From Fen-1273 sp035516035 (GTDB lineage: Bacteria > Bacteroidota > Ignavibacteria > UBA10030 > UBA6906): DNA of 10,726 bases. Every line of letters starts with the position of its first letter. Position 1 is the stretch's first letter. The notes beneath the pieces are model-generated. The model made no database searches. It saw nothing but the letters and a program-made list of their open reading frames with translations, and was not told the DNA's origin. Below, one piece after another: positions 6,203 to 10,726 of the stretch. A program made the position numbers and the translations under genes. The stretch is from the NCBI GenBank assembly GCA_035516035.1, contig DATJAS010000088.1, positions 1 to 10,726 of the forward strand, read 5' to 3'.

Positions 6203-9200
6203 TCAGCCGGAAAGGCATTTCCCGCTCGTGGAGGGGCATCCGTGACAGGGGGGGTTGGCGGGGGGGAATTTGCCCGCCTTGATGTCTGCGATGATATCGC
6301 CGATCCGGCGCTCTTCCCCGAGGAGCTGCTCGTGGTTCACGACTCTCTCCAGCACGGTGCCGGGGTGGCGCGCAAAGAGGAGCCGGATCCTGACGGCGTC
6401 CGCACTGTAGAGCCTTCTCACCATCAGCGCGTAAAACTCCAGTTGCGCCCAGTAGAGTCCCGCACGATCTTCCACGCCGCGCGCGGGAACATCGTCCGTC
6501 TTGTAGTCCACCACCGTCCAGAGCCCGTCGCTCCCCCTGGAGAGCCTGTCGATCGTCCCGGTGATGAAGTCCTCCCCCAGCGCCGCGGAGATGGCGAACT
6601 CCGTCCTGACATCGGTCCCCGCCGCGATCGCGGCCCACGACGGCGAGGCGAGCACCCCCTCCACGAGCGACGAAACATCTGCGGCAAGCGAAGGGTAGCC
6701 GGCTCCCGCGAAGGGCGCTTCGCGGGCGAGCGCTGCATCCACGGCGCCGCGCAGGGCCTGGAGGTCATGCCCCAGCGCGTCGGCGTTCTCCATCACGGCG
6801 TGAAAGACGCGGCCGCGAAGCTCGGCGGGATATTCTGCGTCCGCGAACTCGCCGTCAGGCTCCGGCAGGTACGGGCCTCCTCCCCCGGGGAGTCCCAGGA
6901 CATAGCGGTAGTGATACTTTGCGGGGCACTCGACATACGCGCGGATCCTGCTCGCGGAGAAGATCTCTCCGCGGGAACGGGAACTGATGGGGGCAATGTC
7001 GATCCGGAGGCCGCCGGCAGGGGGGGCGGGCGCCGCGGGGGGAGCCGGGGGAACCTGTGCGTCCCGCTCCACGGGAATGATCAGCGGAGTGCCGGGGGAC
7101 GAAGGGAGTTCAAACCTGAGGGGGCCGCGCTCCAGAGCGACGCCATGCGCACCGCACAGAAGCGTGAGCCAGGCGAGCCACGAATCGTCCGGGGGCCGTT
7201 CCACGGGATCGGACGAGAGGATCAGACGGTCGCGGGCGCGCGTGCATGCGACGTAGAGAATGCGCTCTTCTTCCTCGACGACCTTCCGCCGCGCGGTCTC
7301 GCGAAGGTAGACGGAGAGCGGTGCGGCCTCGGCGCCCGCAGGGGGAGCCAGGCCGAGACCGGTATCGGGTTCGATATACGGCTCGTCATCGAATCGGAAT
7401 CGCCGCTGAAGATCAGGCACGACTACGACCGGAAACTCAAGCCCTTTGGCTGCGTGCACGGTCATGATCCGCACGGCATCCATCCGGGACTCGATCGGCG
7501 CCTGTCCCTCCTTCTCCTCCTCGTCCATGAGCCGCCGGAGTCTCTCGACGAAGTCGTAGAGCGACGTGAACCCCTCCCCCTCGAACGCCCTCGCCTTCTC
7601 CAGCAGCTTCCCGACGTTCGCCTCCGCCTGCAGGCCCCGCGCGGTTCCCGCCAGCGCGGCAGTGAAGCCGGTCTGCCGGACGATGCGCGCGATCAGCTCC
7701 GCCGGGGGACACCTCGGTCCCACGCCGAGCTCGGCGCCGAGCACATCCGCGGCATGCACGAGCGACGGCGCCGCGCGGCCGGGAGAGGCGGGATCCCGCA
7801 GCGCTTCCCAGAGCGACCTGCTCCCCCTCCCCCGCGCAAGCTCGAAAATCTCCGCATCGGAGGCGGTGAAGAACGGGGCCCGCAGGATGCCCGCAAGGGC
7901 AACGTCGTCGGCCGGATCAAGGAGGAAGCGAAGATAGTTGTAGACGTCGTAGATATCCTGCGTCTGGAAGTAGCCCACGCCCCCGCTCACAACATAGGGG
8001 ACGCCCCTCCGGACGAACGCCTGCTCGAAATCTTCGAGGCGGTTCCGGCTCCTCAGAAGGAGCGCGACGTCGCGGAATGACGCCCGTCGCGGCGTCTCGT
8101 CGTGACCGTAGACGGGCATGCCCAGGCCGACGATGGCCATGATGCGCGAGGCGACCAGGTCTTCCTGCGTCGCCGGCGTCTCTCCTTCCGCGCGCGGGAG
8201 GAGAATCTCCACCCCGCCCCGGTCGGCGTTGGCGCGACAGGGAACGAGCCGCTCGTACGAAGCGCTTCCCTCTTCTCCCATGACGGCGCCGAACAGGAGG
8301 TTCACGAACGCCGCAGGATCCGCCAGGAGGCGAAAGCTCTCCCCGAGACTGACGAGAGACGCACCGCCCGAGGCGCGCTCGATATCGTCGCGCGAGCGCG
8401 CGAACACCTCCACCTCCGCGCCGCGGAACCGGTAAATCGACTGCTTCGGATCCCCGACGATAAAGAGGTTCCCGGAGGCAAAATTGTCCAGGAGGGGGAG
8501 AAGGATATCATACTGGAGCGCATTCGTGTCCTGGAACTCGTCCACCATGACGTACCGGAACCGCGCGGCGAGCTCCGCACGCACACCGGGGATACGCATG
8601 AGCGTGCGCATTTTCAACTGGAGATCGTCGAAATCCAGGCGGGCATCCTCCTCCTTCCGCCGGTCGTATGCGCCGATGACCGCTCGGGCGAGCGCGATGA
8701 ACGAACGAGCATCATCGAGGAGGGGGCGGTTGCTCCCGGGGAGTGAGCGGGCGGTCATGGCCCCCACGAGGGGATCCAGGAGCCTTCGGCGCCCCGCGAT
8801 CCTCGCCGCGGCTGCTTCGAGCCCGGAGTCGTTCCCCGCTCCGCCGGCAAACCGCGCGCGTATCTCCCCCGCCTTCGTGAACGCCATCGTGACGAGCGTG
8901 GTAAATGCCGCTCCCCGCTCTTCGATCGTCTCCCCCGATTGCAGCCCGTGCAGGGCCGCCTCCGCTTCAAGCCTCTGTTTTGGCACCGCGGAGCGGACGA
9001 TCGAACCGAGGTCGCGGAGGAGGCCCGGGTCGTTCAATGCGGAACCGACTGATTCCGCGACGACCGACGTCCACCGTGCCAGCACCTCGTCGTCTGTTCC
9101 CGCAAAGGGACCCCCGGCGGCGGTAAAATGCTCGATCGCGTCCCTGCGGCCGACCAGCGCGTCGAGGACCGCGAGGACGCGGTGCTTTCCCATGGCGTGG

Positions 9201-9682
9201 AGGAGGTCCATGAGCCGCGCTGCAGGGACCGCCGCATGCTCTCCGCGGAGCACCTCGGCCAGCACCGCCGCGGTGCTTTCCCTGAGCATCCCCAGCGCGT
9301 CGACCCCTTCCACCACTGCAAATGAGGCGTCGACGCCCGCCTCCACCGGGTATTCCCGGAGCATCCGCGTGCAGAACGAGTGGATCGTCCCGACGAATGC
9401 GGCAGGCAGTGCGCTCCGGATCGACTCGATGCGGGCGGCCTGCTCCTCTCCCTGTGCCGCCGCGAGTTCCTCGCGCACACGTGAGGCGATCCGCCGCCGC
9501 AGCTCGGATGCGGCCTTGTCGGTGAATGTCAGGGCGACCACCTCGCCGCAGGGGACTCCCTGCAGGAGCAACCGGACGTACCGCTCCACGAGCACGCGGG
9601 TCTTCCCCGATCCGGCGCTCGCCGTCACGGCAAGATGACGCCGCGTGTCGAGTGCGCGTTCCTGGTGTGGTGTGAATTTCAC
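6203..9682 (-). CDS. AddA/RecB-like UvrD-family helicase fused to a PD-(D/E)XK nuclease with a predicted Fe-S staple
   Basis: A 1159-residue protein of the AddA/RecB type (COG1074), acting on double-strand DNA ends in recombinational repair. Superfamily 1 helicase motifs are in order: Walker A ASAGSGKT 21-28, Ia ALTFTDKAASEL 50-61, II VDEFQDT 380-386, III GDPKQSIYRFRGAEV 410-424, IV-like LGESFR 446-451, V TVHAAKGLEF 741-750 and VI LYVACTRARDRL 809-820. A Pro/Ala linker (877-891) precedes the nuclease: H961 in GRVFHAVMEN, D1045 in GTIDRL, D1059-Y1060-K1061 in VVDYKT, and Q1080/Y1084. C919 (VECPAKY) and C1146, C1149, C1156 (PCHGCPSTSGKC) are spaced like the Fe-S cysteines of AddB, Cas4 and related nucleases, unlike B. 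subtilis AddA. The start is GTG at 9682, because an in-frame TAA lies 4 codons upstream and the residues that follow (TPHQERALD) are the usual N-terminal Q-motif region. No Shine-Dalgarno is evident. No addB-like partner is adjacent. Confidence 0.95.
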   Translation of the reverse strand: MKFTPHQERALDTRRHLAVTASAGSGKTRVLVERYVRLLLQGVPCGEVVALTFTDKAASELRRRIASRVREELAAAQGEEQAARIESIRSALPAAFVGTIHSFCTRMLREYPVEAGVDASFAVVEGVDALGMLRESTAAVLAEVLRGEHAAVPAARLMDLLHAMGKHRVLAVLDALVGRRDAIEHFTAAGGPFAGTDDEVLARWTSVVAESVGSALNDPGLLRDLGSIVRSAVPKQRLEAEAALHGLQSGETIEERGAAFTTLVTMAFTKAGEIRARFAGGAGNDSGLEAAAARIAGRRRLLDPLVGAMTARSLPGSNRPLLDDARSFIALARAVIGAYDRRKEEDARLDFDDLQLKMRTLMRIPGVRAELAARFRYVMVDEFQDTNALQYDILLPLLDNFASGNLFIVGDPKQSIYRFRGAEVEVFARSRDDIERASGGASLVSLGESFRLLADPAAFVNLLFGAVMGEEGSASYERLVPCRANADRGGVEILLPRAEGETPATQEDLVASRIMAIVGLGMPVYGHDETPRRASFRDVALLLRSRNRLEDFEQAFVRRGVPYVVSGGVGYFQTQDIYDVYNYLRFLLDPADDVALAGILRAPFFTASDAEIFELARGRGSRSLWEALRDPASPGRAAPSLVHAADVLGAELGVGPRCPPAELIARIVRQTGFTAALAGTARGLQAEANVGKLLEKARAFEGEGFTSLYDFVERLRRLMDEEEKEGQAPIESRMDAVRIMTVHAAKGLEFPVVVVPDLQRRFRFDDEPYIEPDTGLGLAPPAGAEAAPLSVYLRETARRKVVEEEERILYVACTRARDRLILSSDPVERPPDDSWLAWLTLLCGAHGVALERGPLRFELPSSPGTPLIIPVERDAQVPPAPPAAPAPPAGGLRIDIAPISSRSRGEIFSASRIRAYVECPAKYHYRYVLGLPGGGGPYLPEPDGEFADAEYPAELRGRVFHAVMENADALGHDLQALRGAVDAALAREAPFAGAGYPSLAADVSSLVEGVLASPSWAAIAAGTDVRTEFAISAALGEDFITGTIDRLSRGSDGLWTVVDYKTDDVPARGVEDRAGLYWAQLEFYALMVRRLYSADAVRIRLLFARHPGTVLERVVNHEQLLGEERRIGDIIADIKAGKFPPANPPCHGCPSTSGKCLSG

Positions 9683-9708
9683 GGAGCGTAGCGTTTATGC
9701 AGGGTGGA

Positions 9709-9722
9709 TCACCGCGCGGTGA
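9709..9722. repeat. Perfect 14-bp palindrome between purC and the addA-like gene
   Basis: TCACCGCGCGGTGA is its own reverse complement. It lies about 40 nt after the purC stop and 27 nt before the GTG of the helicase-nuclease. It could be a dimeric repressor operator or an RNA hairpin (5-bp stem, 4-nt loop). No T run follows on the minus strand, so it is not a standard terminator. A second GC-rich dyad (CCCCG...CGGGG, about 9735-9755) lies next to it, also without a T run. Confidence 0.45.
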
Positions 9723-9761
9723 GGGAACTCCGCGCGCCCCGGGGACCCGCGGGGACTTTTC

Positions 9762-10661
9762 TTACGCGATGCCCCTGCCCGAGAGTCGCAGCAGGGCATC
9801 CTCGTATTTCCTGGCGGTCGTGAGGATGACGTCGCCGGGAAGACGGGGGGCGGGAGGGTTCTTGTCCCAGCGGAGGGACACAAGGTAATCACGAACGAAC
9901 TGCTTGTCGAAACTCGGCTGCGCGCCCCCCGGCGCGTACCCGTCCTGAGGCCAGAAGCGGGAAGAATCGGGCGTGAGCGCCTCGTCGATCCAGACGAGGG
10001 CACCGCGGTCGTCCAGGCCGAATTCGAATTTCGTGTCGGCGATGATGATTCCCCGTGAAAGCGCGTACGCGGCGCCGGAGGAGTAGAGGGAGAGCGTAAC
10101 GTCGCGCAGGCGGACCGCCATCTCGCTGCCGACGGTCCGGCTCACGTCCCCGAACGTGATGTTCTCGTCATGCGTCCCGATTTCGGCCTTGGTCGTGGGC
10201 GTGAACACAGGCGAGGGGAGCCTGTCCGATTCCTTCAGGCCTGGGGGAAGCGTGATGCCGCAGATCGCCCCGGCGCGCCTGTATTCGCTCCAGCCGCTCC
10301 CCGAGAGATAGCCGCGTGCAATGCACTCCACGGGGAGCGGGCGCGTCTTCCGGACGAGCATGCTCCTCCCTGCAAACACCTCCGGCGCCGAACGAAACGG
10401 CTCGGGGAAGTCGGCGATCTCGGTGCTGATGAGATGGTTTTCGACGATGCCCGAGAGCTTGCCGAACCAGAATGCGGAGATCTGCGTGAGGACTTTTCCC
10501 TTGTTCGGTATGCCGTCCGGGAGAACGACGTCGAACGCGGAGAGGCGGTCGGTAGCGACGATCAGTAAACGGTCGCCGAGGTCATAGATATCCCGGACTT
10601 TTCCCTGCCGGGAGGGACTGACGCCGGGGATCGCAGAACTGGAGATAACGGTGGGGGCCAT
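9762..10661 (-). CDS. purC: Phosphoribosylaminoimidazole-succinocarboxamide synthase (SAICAR synthase)
   Basis: A complete 299-residue enzyme of the longer, yeast-like PurC form (the E. coli enzyme is about 237). It joins CAIR and L-aspartate with ATP hydrolysis to make SAICAR in de novo purine synthesis, in the cytoplasm. Conserved blocks: GKVRDIYD 20-27, DRLSAFDV 38-45, the signature VECIARGYLSGSGW 111-124, SPVFTPTTKAE 150-160 followed by GTHDENIT 162-169, the second signature IADTKFEFG 207-215, IDEALTPDSSRFWP 225-238 and SFDKQFVRDYL 250-260. All are intact. The ATG at 10661 fits the family N-terminus, but no Shine-Dalgarno precedes it; the leader is instead pyrimidine-rich (CTTCCTCC next to the ATG and a C8T7 tract beyond). 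No other pur gene is within the window. The next gene downstream, 79 bp away, is the helicase-nuclease and is functionally unrelated. Confidence 0.97.
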   Translation of the reverse strand: MAPTVISSSAIPGVSPSRQGKVRDIYDLGDRLLIVATDRLSAFDVVLPDGIPNKGKVLTQISAFWFGKLSGIVENHLISTEIADFPEPFRSAPEVFAGRSMLVRKTRPLPVECIARGYLSGSGWSEYRRAGAICGITLPPGLKESDRLPSPVFTPTTKAEIGTHDENITFGDVSRTVGSEMAVRLRDVTLSLYSSGAAYALSRGIIIADTKFEFGLDDRGALVWIDEALTPDSSRFWPQDGYAPGGAQPSFDKQFVRDYLVSLRWDKNPPAPRLPGDVILTTARKYEDALLRLSGRGIA

Positions 10662-10673
10662 GGAGGAAGTAAC

Positions 10674-10688
10674 AAAAAAAGGGGGGGG
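10674..10688. repeat. Adjacent homopolymer tracts A7-G8 upstream of purC
   Basis: On the plus strand seven A are followed directly by eight G, 12 nt before the purC start. On the coding strand this reads C8T7 within an almost wholly pyrimidine leader. Such tracts are prone to slippage and could vary spacing or leader structure; they may equally be an assembly or sequencing weak point. Confidence 0.7.
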
Positions 10689-10702
10689 AAAACAAGCGGG
10701 AT

Positions 10703-10726
10703 GTCATTGCGAGCGGCGGCGCCTTC
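10703..10726 (+). repeat. Partial GTCATTGCGAGCG-type intergenic repeat at the window edge
   Basis: GTCATTGCGAGCG followed by GCGGCGCCTTC matches from memory the start of a dispersed intergenic palindromic element (a form like GTCATTGCGAGCG...GAAGCAATC) seen in many unrelated bacterial genomes. Only the first arm is inside the window, so the partner arm (GATTGC-like on the reverse) cannot be checked. Confidence 0.5.

Noticed and set aside
6095..8080. A 661-codon plus-strand open frame antisense to the helicase-nuclease
   Set aside because: Low-complexity Arg/Gly/Pro composition and no motif; the minus-strand frame has the full set of helicase and nuclease motifs.
9735..9761. GC-rich dyad after the purC stop as an intrinsic terminator
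   Set aside because: A CCCCG/CGGGG stem is possible, but no T run follows on the minus strand and such dyads arise easily in GC-rich DNA.

Overview
The window is GC-rich and dense with genes, and every gene I can support is on the minus strand. It looks like chromosomal DNA of a Gram-negative bacterium: an outer-membrane OmpP1/FadL-type porin and a lipoprotein with a lipobox both imply an outer envelope. AT-rich palindromic intergenic DNA and a GTCATTGCGAGCG-type intergenic repeat, together with the gene styles, would fit an uncultured Bacteroidota/Ignavibacteria-like (FCB group) or neighbouring lineage. That placement is a guess from style; there is no rRNA or other phylogenetic marker RNA here.

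Read in the direction of transcription (right to left): purC (SAICAR synthase, 10661-9762) follows a pyrimidine-rich leader containing a C8T7 tract. After a 79-bp gap with a perfect 14-bp palindrome comes a 1159-residue AddA/RecB-like helicase-nuclease (9682-6203, GTG start), whose C-terminal nuclease carries four cysteines placed like an iron-sulfur staple. After a 151-bp gap comes a soluble hybrid histidine kinase, PAS-GAF-HisKA-HATPase-REC-REC (6051-3616). An AT-rich hairpin with a T run overlaps the kinase stop codon. Beyond it lies a tightly coupled trio: a 92-residue protein that is only a histidine-kinase dimerisation/phosphoacceptor domain (3557-3279), a TPR lipoprotein (3282-1837, ATGA overlap) and ychF (1837-740, TGATG overlap). 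A promoter-like sequence and a strong ribosome binding site then precede an OmpP1/FadL-family gene (543 to the left edge, cut off at its 3' end). All six junctions lie between same-strand genes, and no intergenic gap exceeds 200 bp.

How the genes fit together: purC, addA-like and ychF are housekeeping functions (purine synthesis, DNA break processing, translation-associated ATPase). The accessory interest is the signalling block. A hybrid kinase with two receiver domains and no output domain lies beside a free-standing phosphoacceptor-histidine domain without an ATPase domain, which is itself translationally coupled to a TPR lipoprotein. A phosphorelay linking the two is a plausible inference but is not shown by the sequence. 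I see no mobile element, CRISPR array, RNA gene or defence island, and I found no clearly novel multi-gene system.
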